Notes: generated by a model not told the origin, from the sequence alone. A stretch of DNA of 64,000 nucleotides from Tupaia tana (GCA_026018925.1 JAKSZU010000009.1:70172949-70236948); one strand, 5' to 3'. Positions 10,837 to 22,335 are shown, numbered from the stretch's first letter. Numbers and translations: made by a program.

Positions 10837-12435
10837 GGAAGCTTGCATGCTGTGAATAGTGCAGGGCTAGACTTGAGCCTCTCCAATAACCTATATTTCC
10901 TAAGCATATTCCTTAGCTCATCAGGAGAGGAAAAGTTGTTAGAAGACCCAACCTCCTCAAACTACTTATATAGATTTTATCTGCTCTAAACTGGAAGGCA
11001 CATTCTGGGATTTAAGGTGATATTCCCCCCTCCAATACAACAGAATCTACTGCAATAAATAGGAAGAAGCAAATACTGCAACAGATGACCAAAAACCAGT
11101 TCAGAGACAGAAGAAACACAAGAAAACAAGGAAATAACTCTCCTCCTAGGGAACACAAAAACCCCTCACCGGCAAAGGACAGTACAAAAGAATCCATAGA
11201 AATGTCAGCAAAATAATTTTGAACATTAATTGTAACAAAACTCAGTGAGATGAAAAAGAAAACAGACAGTCAATTCTAAGAAATGAGAAAATCATTCCAG
11301 GACATGAAAGAAGAATTCCAAAAAGAGATAGACACCCTAAAAAAATTAAACAGAACTTCTGGAAATAAAGAACACAATGTGAGAAATTAAAATCTCCCTC
11401 AAAAGAATTAACAGCAGAATGGAACATGCAGAAAAAAATATCTGACCTTGATGATAAAGTTGCCAACATAGACTAAACAACTGAAAAAGAAAAAATCAAT
11501 CAATCAATCAAGAAAGAAAGAAAAGAAAAAAAAAAAGGAGATAATATAAGGGAAATTCTGTAAACTATTAAATGCCCAAATATTTGTACAATGGTTATTC
11601 CAGAAGCTGAAGGCATGGAAAACCACTCCCAGGCAATACTATCTGAAAATTTTACAAATCTAGAGATACATGATAAACAAAAACTAAAAGAATTCACCAA
11701 CATTAGACCAGCTCTTCAAGATATAGTGAAGGGAGTACTATTTCAGGAAAACTAACGATAGACAAACAGAAATCAGAGGGAAAAACAAAAACAAAACAAA
11801 CAAACAAACAAAAAACAAGAAAATGGCTAACAGAATGGCATAAATAAGCTTACAAATATCAATAATAATGTTGAGTGTTAATGGATTCAGTTCTCCAATT
11901 AAAAGATATGGACCAGCTAAACAAATTTAAAAAACATGAACACTTTATAAGGTGCTTATAAGAAACACACCTCAATGATAAACATATACATAGACTAAAA
12001 GTGAAGAGCTGGAAAAATACATTCCATGCAAACAGATACCATGATAGTGATATCAGACAAAATAAACTTCAATACAAAAGCTGTAAGAAGAGACAAAGGA
12101 CACTGTATAGAACTAACAGGACGAGTTCACTAAGAAGCTATGACACTTACAAATATCTGTGCACTCAACACTGGAGCACCCAAATATGTGAAAGAGAGAC
12201 TATTAGATCTAAGGGATAGATAGACTGCAACACAATAATCATTGGGAATGTCAAAATCCCACTGTCTCCTCTGGACTGATCATCTAGACAAAAATATAAA
12301 GAAATACAAGATCTAAATATAATAAATAAAGTGGATCCGACAAACATCTACAGAACATTTCACCCAGTAACTAAAAATGCACATTTTGGTCTCACCCTCA
12401 CATGCAATGTTTTCAAAGATTAACTACATGATAGT

Positions 12436-12569
12436 GAGGTAGGAAACAGGGTAACAGGTATAGTATCTTCAACTGGACTGGTGTGAAGTGTATTCATGTT
12501 GGGAGAATTCATTTTCACTTTACAAACTAAATGACATATAGTGATTGAATGTATAAAATAAATTAAAAT

Positions 12570-12613
<44 letters not shown>
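12436..12613 (+). mobile_element. Short 5'-truncated L1 3' end
   Basis: Contains the L1 3' UTR wording seen elsewhere (gtatcttcaactggactgg, gaagtgtattcatg) and ends in an AT-rich tail expanded to (AT)n at 12574-12612. It lies inside the ORF2 of the surrounding L1. Confidence 0.65.
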
Positions 12614-12614
<1 letters not shown>

Positions 12615-12646
12615 TTAGACTATAGGCCCAAAATGTAATCACAAAA

Positions 12647-13498
12647 TGTCTAAGTTTTAAGGAGAAGACAAAGTAGCTCAGCTGTTTGCTTGGAGAGACC
12701 TCTTCTTTTTTTTTTTTTTTTTTTTTTTTGAGAGGTTTTCACTAGAGGGCGCGTGCGCTCACCAGACAGACAGAGAGAGACAGAGAGATAGAAAGCGAGA
12801 AATCCCCCCCCTGGGGGGATGGCCATGCCACAATCCCTTCTCCTCCATTCTCCTCTTGGGATCTTGGGCATGCACGCACACGTGCCCGGCGTGAGTTTAA
12901 GCCGCCGGGTCTAGGACTTGAACCGCGGTCGACTACATGGGATTCCAGCGACATAGCCATTACACTAACTGCTGGTTCCTTGGAGAGACCTCTTAAAGCA
13001 GTGGCTCAGTGATTGACCTAGGCAGCATTACATAGACCTCAAACAAAGACTTTTTCCAGGCAGCATCACATTCAAGGAAGAAGATAATACAATGGTTTTT
13101 ATAACCCTAAGACTCTTGACAAAGAAACTCATGACCTTCATACCCACCCCAAAATTAGGAGAAGAATAACTACATCCATTCAGCATTTGCCCTGCCCAGC
13201 CACAGGGAAATGCATGCATGAGCCCCACCTAGATTAAGCCTGAAAAAGGCTTCTCTGACCCAAACAAAAACCACTTGCCCCAGTTTCACCTCTGCAATGT
13301 ATTTTCTGGGGCCTGTCATTTCTTCTTGGGAACTCTGTTTTTCTTTCTCTCTCCTTCAATAAACTCCCCACTTTGCTATACCTACTCTCTGTGTCCCTGT
13401 CTCTTATTCTTCCTGAGCATGGGACAAGACTCTGTGTCTCACTGAGAGTGCTGGCTCTGATCATTTTCACGCACCCATGGTCCTGCGTCAGTTGGGCA
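12647..13498 (+). mobile_element. ERV1-like solo LTR containing a SINE
   Basis: Begins TGTCTAAG and ends GTTGGGCA, flanked by 5-bp direct repeats caaaa (12642-12646 and 13499-13503). AATAAA at 13358-13363 is followed by a CT-rich, U5-like segment. Without the nested family A SINE (12705-12978) and its TSD the LTR is about 560 bp. There is no internal viral sequence, which is the usual product of LTR-LTR recombination. It sits inside L1 ORF2. Confidence 0.75.
12705..12978 (-). mobile_element. Family A SINE with exact TSD
   Basis: Full-length copy nested in the LTR. The direct repeat cttggagagacctctt is at 12689-12704 and 12979-12994. Its head on the minus strand is intact. Confidence 0.95.
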
Positions 13499-14021
13499 CA
13501 AAACAAGCTTTTACAAATTCAAATGCATAGAAACTATATCCAGTATCTTTTCTGAACACAATGGAATCAAACTTGAAATCAGCTGCAGAAACAACCCTTG
13601 AAAAAAACAGAAACACATAAAAACTGAACAATCTACTCTTGCATGACTTCACAATCACTAAAGAAATTAAGACTGAAATAGAAAGATTCATCGACCAATG
13701 ATAATGAGCACGTGAATTTTAATAACCTATGAGACACAGCAAAAGCTGTCATAACAGAGAAGTTCATAATAATTATTGCTCACAAGGAAGAAAAAAAAAC
13801 AGAAAGGTGGCAAAGAGACAACCTAATGACACATTTCAGGGAACTGGAAAAACAATAACCAAAAAAAAAAAAAAAATTCCAGAAGCCAGGAAGAAAGAAA
13901 TGATAAAGATTCAAGCAGAAATAAATTAAATAAAGAATAAAAGAACTATACAGAAAATTAATGAAATCAAAAGTTGACTCTTTGAGAAGATGAACAAAAT
14001 TGACACTATTATAGCTAAACT

Positions 14022-14284
14022 TTTTTTTTTTTTGAGATCTTTTTGCTACAGGGCATGTGCGCTTGCCAGACAGACAGAGTGAAACAGAGAGACAGAAAGC
14101 AAGAAATCACCCACCAGGGAGGATGGCCACACCTCAATCCCTTCTCCTCCATTCTCCTCTTGGGATCTTGGGCACGCACGCACACGCACCCGGTGTGAGT
14201 TTTAAGCCACCAGGTCTGGGACACGAACCGCGCTCGACTACGTGGGAGTCCAGTGACATAGCCATTACGCTAACTGCTGGTCCC
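14022..14284 (-). mobile_element. Family A SINE
   Basis: Full-length copy with poly(T) on the left and the tRNA-like head at the right end. A short aaactt repeat flanks it, inside L1 ORF2. Confidence 0.9.
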
Positions 14285-14970
14285 AAACTTCTAAGAAGAG
14301 TATAGAAAAAAAATCAGATAAATAAAAGCAGCTATGAAACATGTGATACTGCAACAGACATAATAGAAATACAAAAGGTCCTGAGGGAAAAAATAGAAAA
14401 ACAAAATCATAAAAGTTTTCTGGAATCATATAAAGCTCCACATTTTCAAGTGCAATACTGTGCAACAAAAAATTAAAATAGGGCAAAACAAAAAGTAAAG
14501 TAGGAGGCATCTCAATTCCTGATCTTAAAATAGATTACAAAGCTGTTGATAATCAAAACATCGTGGTACTGGCATGAAAACAGGCAGGTAAACCAATGGA
14601 AAAGATTCGAAATCCAGAAATAAATCCCTAAGCCCACAGCCAACTGATGTTCAACTAAGGGCACAAGACAATCCCGTAGGGAACACAAAATCTCTTCAGC
14701 AAATGGTGCTAGGAAAAATGGTATCCACCTACAGAAAAGTGAAACAGCGCCTCTATCTCTCACCATTAACAAAACTCAACTAAAAATGGACCAAGGATCT
14801 AAGCATAAAATCTCAAACCTTGAAACTATATGTGAAAAACACAGGAGAGAATCTTGGAAACATAGGAGTAGGCAAAGACTTTTTAAAATAAGACCCACAA
14901 AGCATAGGCAATAATCTCAAAAGTAAACAAGTGGGACTGCATTTGGCTTAAAAGCTCCTACATGACAACA

Positions 14971-14972
14971 GC

Positions 14973-15010
<38 letters not shown>

Positions 15011-15044
15011 CAAACACCAATAATAATAATAATAATAATAATAA
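14971..15044 (+). repeat. (CA)n and (AAT)n microsatellites
   Basis: A CA run at about 14971-15010 is followed by an AAT/ATA run at about 15019-15044, within L1 ORF2 sequence. Confidence 0.9.
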
Positions 15045-15193
15045 TTAGAGTGTGGAGATGACCCTGATCCTCGAAATAGGAAAATATATTTGCAAACTAC
15101 GCCTCAGATAAGGGACTGATGATCAGAATATACAAGGAACTCAAGCAGCTTACCTCCCCTCAAAAATTAATCCAATTAAAATATGGGCAAAGG

Positions 15194-15425
15194 GAGTCCA
15201 CCCTGAGAGCTGAGATCTAGTGATTTCAGGGATAAGAGCAATGAAGATGTTCTCCTGAGAAGTCACCCTGGCAAACAGAAAGGGCATGTCAGGAAAAGAA
15301 TGAATCCCTCATGAGAGTTGAGATCTAGTGATTTCAGGAATAAGAACAATGAAGATGTTCTGCCGAGAAGTCACCCTGGTAGAGCCTACTCTGTCCTTTT
15401 TTTGCTGTCTTTCTCTGACTTGTTC

Positions 15426-15459
<34 letters not shown>

Positions 15460-16030
15460 TATTTTCATTTAAAAAATTTTTCTTTTATAAAAATTTTTTA
15501 AGGTAAAGTTTTTTCGTGGCTCTTAAATCTTCCTTTATCTTGGTAATAATCCACTTCCCTTTGACCCTCTTATCTAGGCAAACAAAAAGGGCAGGCCAGA
15601 AGAAGACTGAGTCCCCATGAGAGCTGAGATCTATTGATTTCAGGGATAAGAGCAATGAAGATGTTCTGCTGAGATGTCACCCTGGTAGAGTCCACTCTGT
15701 CCTTTTCTCACTGTCTCTCTCTGTCTCTGTCTCTGTATTTTCATTTTTTTAACTTTTATTTTTTTTAAAAAAATTTACTGTAAAGTTTTTTCTTGGCTCC
15801 GAAATCCTTCTTTATCTTGGTAATAATCCCATCTCCTTTCCCACTCCCACCTAGACAAACAGAAAGGGCAGTCCAGAAGAAGACTGAGCTAGTCATGAGA
15901 GCTGAGATCTAGTGATTTCAGGCATAAGAGCAATGATCTGCTGAGAATTTACCCTGGTAGAGCCCCTGTATCCTTCTTTCTGTCTCACTCTGTCTCATAT
16001 GGTAAGTGTATTTATCTTTATAAGAAATTT
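15194..16030 (+). repeat. Tandem array, about 300-bp units
   Basis: Four unit heads carry gagctgagatctagtgat or close variants, starting near 15194, 15301, 15609 and 15886. Between the later heads lie a CT-rich stretch, an AT-rich stretch with gtaaagttttttcttggctc, then tttatcttggtaataatcc and gaagaagactgag. The first unit is internally deleted to about 107 bp. Confidence 0.8.
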
Positions 16031-16151
16031 TTAAAAAAATTCCAAAATGGATATTGCATTTGCATTTACACCAGCAATTATGAGGAAATATCAATCTCTC
16101 ATTTTCCATGACAGAAAATATACCCTTGTTGAAACATTTAATAATTTTTAA

Positions 16152-16202
16152 GGAGACAACTAATGGTATGGTAGTTAAGGTGGCTATATCCCACATGGCC
16201 TA
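16152..16202 (+). mobile_element. Family B SINE head fragment
   Basis: tggtatggtagttaaggt and cccacatggcctac match the family B head. The element stops after about 50 bp, before box B. Confidence 0.5.
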
Positions 16203-16214
16203 CAAAAAATGAGT

Positions 16215-16245
16215 ATCACTAGATCTCAGCTCTTTTGGTGGACTC
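16215..16245 (-). repeat. Inverted copy of the array unit head
   Basis: The reverse complement of 16215-16245 matches 15194-15224 at 28 of 31 positions, including 18 exact bases (gagctgagatctagtgat). It faces the array from the other side, leaving about 990 bp between the arms. Confidence 0.8.
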
Positions 16246-17595
16246 AGGCTAAGAGCAGACTTCTCATCAGAAAAAATGGGAAAAAGAAAGAATGGGAAAA
16301 ATGTATTTAAAGTGTTGAGTGAAAAAGAATTTCCACCAAGAATACTATACCTGGCAAGATTATCCTTCATATGGGAAGAGAAGACAAGATCATTCTCAGA
16401 TAAACAAAACCTGAAAGAATTTACCAGCAACAGACCAGCTCTTCAAGAAGTTCGGAAGGGAATGCTATCCCAGGAAAACTAAAGTCCGACACACAGAAAT
16501 AAGAGTTCTAAAACAACTAAGAAAATGGCCAGCTTAATGGTAGGGACAAGTCCAGACTTGAATGTCATCTTCCAGAATTTAAACGGAAAGATTGGACTGC
16601 AACAGAAAATAAAGTACATGAGTTTGCACTGGTGAAATAGAATGTTATGACTTTTGACTAAAACATTACTGATCTTCTATGCTTTGTTTTCCAGTGTTAA
16701 GGAGTTTTGTCTTCTCTTGAGGTGTGGACAAGTCCATGAACCTACTATTCGAACAGAATCCTAACCTGTTTCCTGGCTTTAAGTATTAAGCAAAGTTCTC
16801 TTAACATTTTTTTAAGTTTGATTTATTAAAGCTAAAACTGCCTTGCTTGAAACTAAAAAATGTATTATAAACTACTGACCACAGTAAGCTATATAGCCTC
16901 AGCTATGTGCTATTTTATAGTATATTCATTCTACCCACAGAGTTTCATGCCTAAAGTCAACTTTTGTTCACAGATATGTATATATAAGCTGAACTTACTA
17001 TTGAAAGTATTTAGATTACTTAATATATTTTGTCAATTAATACAATGTGGGAAATAATAAAGGAATGGAAAACAACTGCAGATACCAGAGACAGGGTGGG
17101 AGGAGGATGGGAAATGGCAGAGGTTGAGAAATAGGGGGATATATATATACACACACACACAAGAAACAAGAAATGGAAAATTATTTATTGACAATAACAT
17201 GTATGACTAAGCCACTTACAATGTATGCTGGCTGGAAAATCTCATTTTGTATGCTGTGGTGATGTTCAGTGAAAGTACATAAAATAAATAAATCAATAAA
17301 AAAATTCACCAAAAGTAAAAGATGAGCAAAGGAGTTGAAAAGATAACTCTCCAAGAAATACATATGAATGGTCAAAAAACATATGAAAAAAATGCACAGT
17401 ATCTCTTATTATAAAGGAAATGCAAATCAATACCACAATGAGATACTATCAACCCCAGTAAGAATGGTTAAGACTAAAATTATAAAGAGTAATCCTTTTG
17501 ATAAGGAACTTATAACCAGAATATACAGGGAACTCAAGTGGCTTACCCAAACAACAACAAAAATATTATCAACCCAAATAAAAAATGGGAAAACG

Positions 17596-17855
17596 AGGAC
17601 CAGCAGTAGGTGTAATGGGTATGTCGCTGGAGTCCCATGTAGCTGACCACAGTTTGAGTCCTGGACCCAGTGGCTTAAACTCATGCCGGGCACGTTTGCG
17701 TTTAATCCCAAGATCCTGAGAGGAGAATGGAGGAGAAGGGATTGTGTTGTGGCCATCCTCCCTGAGTGGTGATTTCTTGTTTTCTGTCTCTCTGTATCTC
17801 TCTGTCTTTCTGGCAAGCACACACACCCTATAGCAAAAACCTCTCCAAAAAAAAG
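17596..17855 (+). mobile_element. Family A SINE
   Basis: Full-length but moderately diverged: ggaccagcagtaggtgtaat head, eroded box B agtttgagtcc and an accctatagcaaaaacctct end. It splits L1 ORF2 sequence. Confidence 0.9.
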
Positions 17856-18189
17856 GAAAAAATGAACTGAACAAACAACTCTCTGAGGAAGACATATGAA
17901 CAATCAAAGAGCCTATGAAAAAATACTCAGCATCCTTCATCATAAGAGAGATGTAAGTCAAAAGCCCAATGAGATACCACCTAATCTCAGTCAGAATGGC
18001 TAAGATTAAAAAAAAAATAATGATAAGTGTTAGCAAGGTTGTGGTGAAAAGGGAACTCTCCGACACTGTTGGTGGGAATATAAATTAGTACAGCCACTGT
18101 GGGGATCAAAATGGAGGTTCCTAAAAGATTGACAAGCAGAACTATCATATGCCCCAACAATTCCACTTCTGGATATCTATCTAAAGTAA

Positions 18190-18415
18190 GAAAATATCAA
18201 AAGTTTTATATACTTTATTAATGTTTTCAAAAGGTTATTTCTTATAGATATAATATTTTATTTATTTTTTTAAATATTCAGTTGCTTGTCTTTTGATATT
18301 TTGTGTCATGGGTTTTGTTGAACCAGAGGCAAATCTACAAGCCACTTATGTTTGCCAGGACATACAATAAAATAAAAATATAAATGAATTGAAAAACCAT
18401 TAAAAAAAAGAAAAA
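18190..18415 (+). mobile_element. A-tailed insertion of unknown origin
   Basis: About 210 bp of non-L1 sequence interrupts ORF2 between ctatctaaag and gaaaaatgctcag. It carries acaataaaataaaaat followed some 30 bp later by ttaaaaaaaag, and similar aagaaaa flanks. This looks like a processed copy of an unknown transcript 3' end. Confidence 0.45.
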
Positions 18416-19442
18416 TGCTCAGTTGGAAAACTACTTGCACATCCGTGTTTGTTGTGGCATTATTAACAATTCCTAAGACATGGAACCAACTCAAATGTTC
18501 ATGAACAAATGAATGGATTGAAAAAGTTGTACACATACATACTATGGAATAGTACTCAGCTATAAAAGACAAGTCTCTGGCATTTGATAAAAAGTGGATC
18601 AATATGGAAGATTTACTGCTGAGTGAAGCAAACTAGACTATGAAAGAAATATTTTGTATGTCACCACTTAATATATATTGACTGTCCACACTCTATGGTG
18701 GAAACTAAAAGATTAGAGGATATAGAAGCATGGAAAATTGTTATGGATACTGGAACAGTGTGGAAAGTGGGTGGGAGATGGGGGAGAGTGAGTGGAAAGG
18801 AATCAAGGAGAAAAATAGAGAGGTGAGAAACTTAAGGGACACAGAAATGGAGGATTGTCTGTTGATGATAATGTGTATGATATCTTCATCTGGACTGCTG
18901 TGGAGTGTATTCACGCTGTGTGAAATAATTTTACAAGCAGTAGTGATGTACAGTGATCGAGGCTGTGGTGAAAAGAGAACCCTCTTACATTTTGGTGGGA
19001 GTGAAAATTAATACAACCACTGTGGAGAACAAGATGGATGCTGTTCAGAAACCTTTAAATAAAACTACCATACAACCTAGTAATTCCACTCCTGGGTACC
19101 TATTTAAAAGATAGAAAAGCCTTGGTCAGAAAAACATTTGCACATCCATGTTTATTATGGTTTTATTCCCAATAGATAGGACATGGAATCAACCCAAATG
19201 TCCAAGAGCAGATGACTACAGTGAAAAAATGTGGCACATGTAGTCTATGATATATTATGCAGCCATAAAAAATATTAGACCCTGACATTTGATACAAAGT
19301 GGATGAATGTTGAATATTTCATGTTACATGAACAAACCAGACTGAAAGACAGACATTATATGTCTCCTCTTACTATATACCAAAAGTCTGTGCTTTATAG
19401 CAGAAACTGAAAGACTGGAAGATACAATCACAGATAAGGTAA

Positions 19443-19604
19443 ATATAGATACTAGAGATAATATTGAGGGGATGAGGTAAGGTAAATATAGATACTAGAT
19501 AAGGTAATATAGATACTAGAGATAATATTGAGGGGATGAGGTAAGGTAAATATAGATACTAGATAAGGTAATATAGATACTAGAGATAATATTGAGGGGA
19601 TGAG
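19443..19604 (+). repeat. 64-bp tandem repeat in an L1 3' UTR
   Basis: The phrase atatagatactagagataa recurs at 19443, 19507 and 19571, a spacing of exactly 64 bp. Copies are nearly identical, so expansion was recent. Confidence 0.9.
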
Positions 19605-20389
19605 TAGTAGAGGGTGAGTAATAGCAGGTCAAGGGGAGGGGATCAGGGTAAAAAAATCAAACATTTAATAGACACTAAAATGAAAAGTTATCAGTTGATA
19701 ATAATGTATATGGTAATGTCTTCCACTTGACTAATGTGGACTGTATTCATGCTCAAAAAAGTCATGTACATTCTAAGATATGCCGTGATTAAATATAAAT
19801 TTAAATATAAACATATAAAAATTAAAATATTTAAGAAGAAAGCTCTAGTAAATATATTAATATCAAAGTAGACTTAAAAGCAGAGAAGTTACGTGGAATA
19901 ACGAGGGACATAACAAAATGATTAAAGCGTCAACTTTCAAAGAAAGCGCAACAACCCTAAATATGTATGTATCTAACCACAAAACTTTCAATTACAAGAA
20001 GCATTTGATTTTTGGCAAGAGTGCAGAAGAAATGCAATGAAGAAAGAATGTTCTTCTCAACAAATGGTGTAAAAAATAAATGTCAATATAAACCTCAAGC
20101 ATTATATAAAAATTAACTCGAAGTTGGTTGCGTATCTAAATTTAATGCATAAAATAAAAAACTTTCATAAGAAAATAAAGGAGAAAAGTTTTGTGACGCC
20201 AAAAATCATAGTCTACAAAGGAAAAAATCGATAAAGCAGATTTCATAACATTTTAAAATTCTGCTCTGAAAAATTGTAAAGAGAAAAACACAAGTAACAG
20301 ACTCCACAAAAAAATTCAAATTATATATTCAACAAAGGATATCTATGCAGAATTTATTTTTAATGTTCAACATTTAACTGCAATAGCAC

Positions 20390-20575
20390 ATACTGATTAC
20401 TGCTTCTTGGCAGGCCAAGGCCACGTAGGAGGCCCAGGTTCAATTTCTGGTCCAACTTTAAAAAGCCAAGCAGGGTAGCACTCGCCTATAGTCCCAGCTA
20501 CTTGGGAGTCTGAGATGAGAGGATCACAATTCAACAGAAATCTGCCTAAATCATCACATACACACATCACACACA
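20390..20575 (+). mobile_element. Possible tRNA/7SL composite SINE
   Basis: A box-B-like aggttcaatttctggtcc (20436-20453) lies just upstream of a 7SL-like block at 20465-20528, including cctatagtcccagctacttg and ggagtctgagatgagaggat. It ends in a CA-rich run. 7SL-derived SINEs are limited to Euarchontoglires as far as is known, so this helps place the organism. Whether both halves moved as one unit is inference. Confidence 0.55.
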
Positions 20576-20728
20576 AAAAGGAGTGTTCAAAATCAACAAT
20601 AAAAAAGCATAATATAATTTAACATAGGCAAAGAACTCGAACATTTTACCAAAAAGGAAATAAGGATGGCAAGCAAGCACATGAAACTGTAGCAATCATT
20701 AGCCATTCATTAAAACCCTGAAAGAGGA

Positions 20729-20940
20729 GGGAAGCAGGTGGTATGGAGGTTAAGGTGCTAGATTCCCACATGGCCAACTGTGGTTCAAGTCCTGGACCTA
20801 GCATCTTGCTTTCTCACTTTCTCTCTCTTTTTCTCTCTCCATCTGTTTCTCTGTCCCTAGGTCTCTGGTGAGTGCACATACCTTGTAGAAAATTAAAAAT
20901 AAGTAATAATAATAATAATGACAAATAAAATTAAGTAAGT
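20729..20940 (+). mobile_element. Family B SINE
   Basis: Head gaagcaggtggtatggaggt, ggttcaagtcctggacct, CT-rich body and an ATA-rich tail. Confidence 0.85.
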
Positions 20941-21429
20941 CATTATTTTATAAGAAACCTGAAAGGATACTATATACAGCTATTAAAATGTCTAAAAAGT
21001 AACTGATAACCCTAAGTACCACTAAACATGCAGAGAAACTGGAATTACTATTAATTACTGCTGTGAATGCAAGATGGCAAAGTCCTTCTATAAAAATAGC
21101 TTAGTAGTTTCTAATAAAGTTAAGGAATCACAGTAGTTATCCCTTGTCTTAGATATTTACCCTGGGGAGCAGTAATATTCAACAAAACCTGTACATAAAT
21201 CATTTAGCATCTCTATTCACATTAACCAAAACTAGAAAGAATTCAAATGTCTTATAACTAATGAATGGATAAACCAACTACCATACATCCATACAATTAA
21301 ATATAACTCAGAAATACAAAAGAATAAGCTATTGATACAATGCAATGATTTGTTTGAATTTCAGACATTGTGCTGAGTGAAAGAAGCTATTCTCAAAAGG
21401 TTACATACTGGATAATTCAGACGGTATGG

Positions 21430-21608
21430 TGTATTAGTCATGGCTCTCCAGATAAACAGAATCAGTAACATGTATGTATGTGAGAAGGAGATTTTTGTAG
21501 ATAGATATAGATAGATGTATATATGTGTGTGTGTACATATGTATATATATGTGTGTATTATGTGTGTGTATATATATTATATAATTTGTTATAAATAAGA
21601 CCACTTTT
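21430..21608 (-). mobile_element. LTR end of MaLR-like type plus microsatellite
   Basis: tgtattagtcatggctctcc followed by agataaacagaatcag is the right-hand end of a MaLR-like LTR read in reverse, also seen at 31431. It runs into TAGA, GT and TA repeats (21500-21585). Confidence 0.55.
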
Positions 21609-21703
21609 TGGCAGATGGCATAGCAGTTATGTTGTTGAACTCTTACATGGACAACCAAAGTTCGAGTTCTAGACCTGTTGGCTTAAAACTCACTCTTGAA
21701 ACT

Positions 21704-21747
<44 letters not shown>

Positions 21748-21892
21748 CAAGATTCCTAGAGGAGAATGAAGGAGAAGAGATTGTTGCATGGCCATCCCCC
21801 TGGGGATGGTTATCCATTTCACTGTTTCTGTCTCTCTTTCTCTCTCTTTGGGGAGCACACATGCCCTTAGTCAAAAACCTCTAAAAAAATAA
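21609..21892 (+). mobile_element. Family A SINE with GT expansion
   Basis: Diverged copy. Its internal tgtgcgtgcgtg segment has expanded to (GT)n at 21703-21746. Confidence 0.85.
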
Positions 21893-22335
21893 GGATTAAA
21901 AAAGTGTGGCACATATATACAATGGAATACTTCTCAGCCACGAAGAATAATGGAATCGTCATTTGATACAAAATGGATGAATCTAGATGATTTAATGCTA
22001 AGTGAAATAAACCAGCCTATGGAAAACAAACAATTTATGCCCCTGCTCAATATATATCATATGCCTGCACTCTATGGCAGAAATTGAAAAATTCAAATAA
22101 TAGTAGGGAGGATAATTATAGATACTAGAGACTGTATGGGAGAGAGAGGGATAATAGAGGGTCGGTGGTTGGGTTTCAGGCAAAAACATCTAACAGACAT
22201 GAATGTAAGGTTTGTTCAAAATGGAGAATATAATTATATCTTTGATTTGATTATCACATAATGCATGCATGCTTTGAAAACCACATTGTATTACATAAAG
22301 ATGTATGACAATTAAATGCAAATAATAAAATTATA
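21893..22335 (+). mobile_element. 5'-truncated LINE-1 3' end
   Basis: Begins in ORF2 wording (aagtgtggcacatatataca, ggaatacttctcagccacga), passes the 3' UTR (atgcctgcactctatggcag) and ends in an A-rich tail. Confidence 0.75.

Larger units (their letters stand above)
15194..17316 (+). mobile_element. ORF2-less L1-like element with 5' tandem array
   Basis: A 2.1-kb insertion flanked by 16-bp near-identical repeats: aaaatatgggcaaagg at 15178-15193 and aaaagatgagcaaagg at 17317-17332 (14 of 16 match). It starts with a tandem array (15194-16030) and contains a family B SINE fragment. A stretch of L1 ORF1 3' wording follows (about 16246-16500, aagagcagacttctcatcag and gaccagctcttcaagaag). It ends in an L1 3' UTR and an A-rich tail (17270-17316). 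I see no ORF2 sequence. This is the layout expected of a HAL1-like or internally deleted L1 moved by another L1. Confidence 0.6.
17488..18955 (+). mobile_element. 5'-truncated LINE-1 inserted in another LINE-1
   Basis: At 17488 the sequence jumps back to an earlier ORF2 position (ttgataaggaacttataacc). It then runs through the ORF2 C-terminal region and 3' UTR to about 18955, after which the host L1 resumes with ggctgtggtgaaaagagaac. It carries a family A SINE (17596-17855) and an A-tailed insertion (about 18190-18415). Confidence 0.7.
10571..19800 (+). mobile_element. LINE-1 with tandem 5' monomers, multiply interrupted
   Basis: Plus-strand L1. The 5' UTR is about 10571-11010 and ORF1-like sequence about 11010-11750. 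ORF2 endonuclease-region pieces lie at 11800-12435, 12614-12646 and 13504-14015, ORF2 C-terminal pieces at 14450-15193 and 17317-17487, and the 3' end at about 18957-19800. Wording such as catcgtggtactggcatgaa (14562) and aatggtgctaggaaaaatgg (14702) is diagnostic for ORF2. The reverse-transcriptase core is missing near 14390-14450. All frames are broken and no protein is expected. Interruptions are listed separately. Confidence 0.75.
19855..21429 (+). mobile_element. Old LINE-1 ORF2 C-terminal region, interrupted
   Basis: Degenerate L1 wording such as gttcttctcaacaaatggtg and, near the end, tgagtgaaagaagctattct and aggttacatactgg. SINE-like sequences interrupt it at 20390 and 20729. The frames are broken. 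Confidence 0.6.

Noticed and set aside
15194..16030. CRISPR-like array
   Set aside because: Units of about 300 bp with diverged interiors, no short constant repeats with unique spacers, and a mammalian setting.
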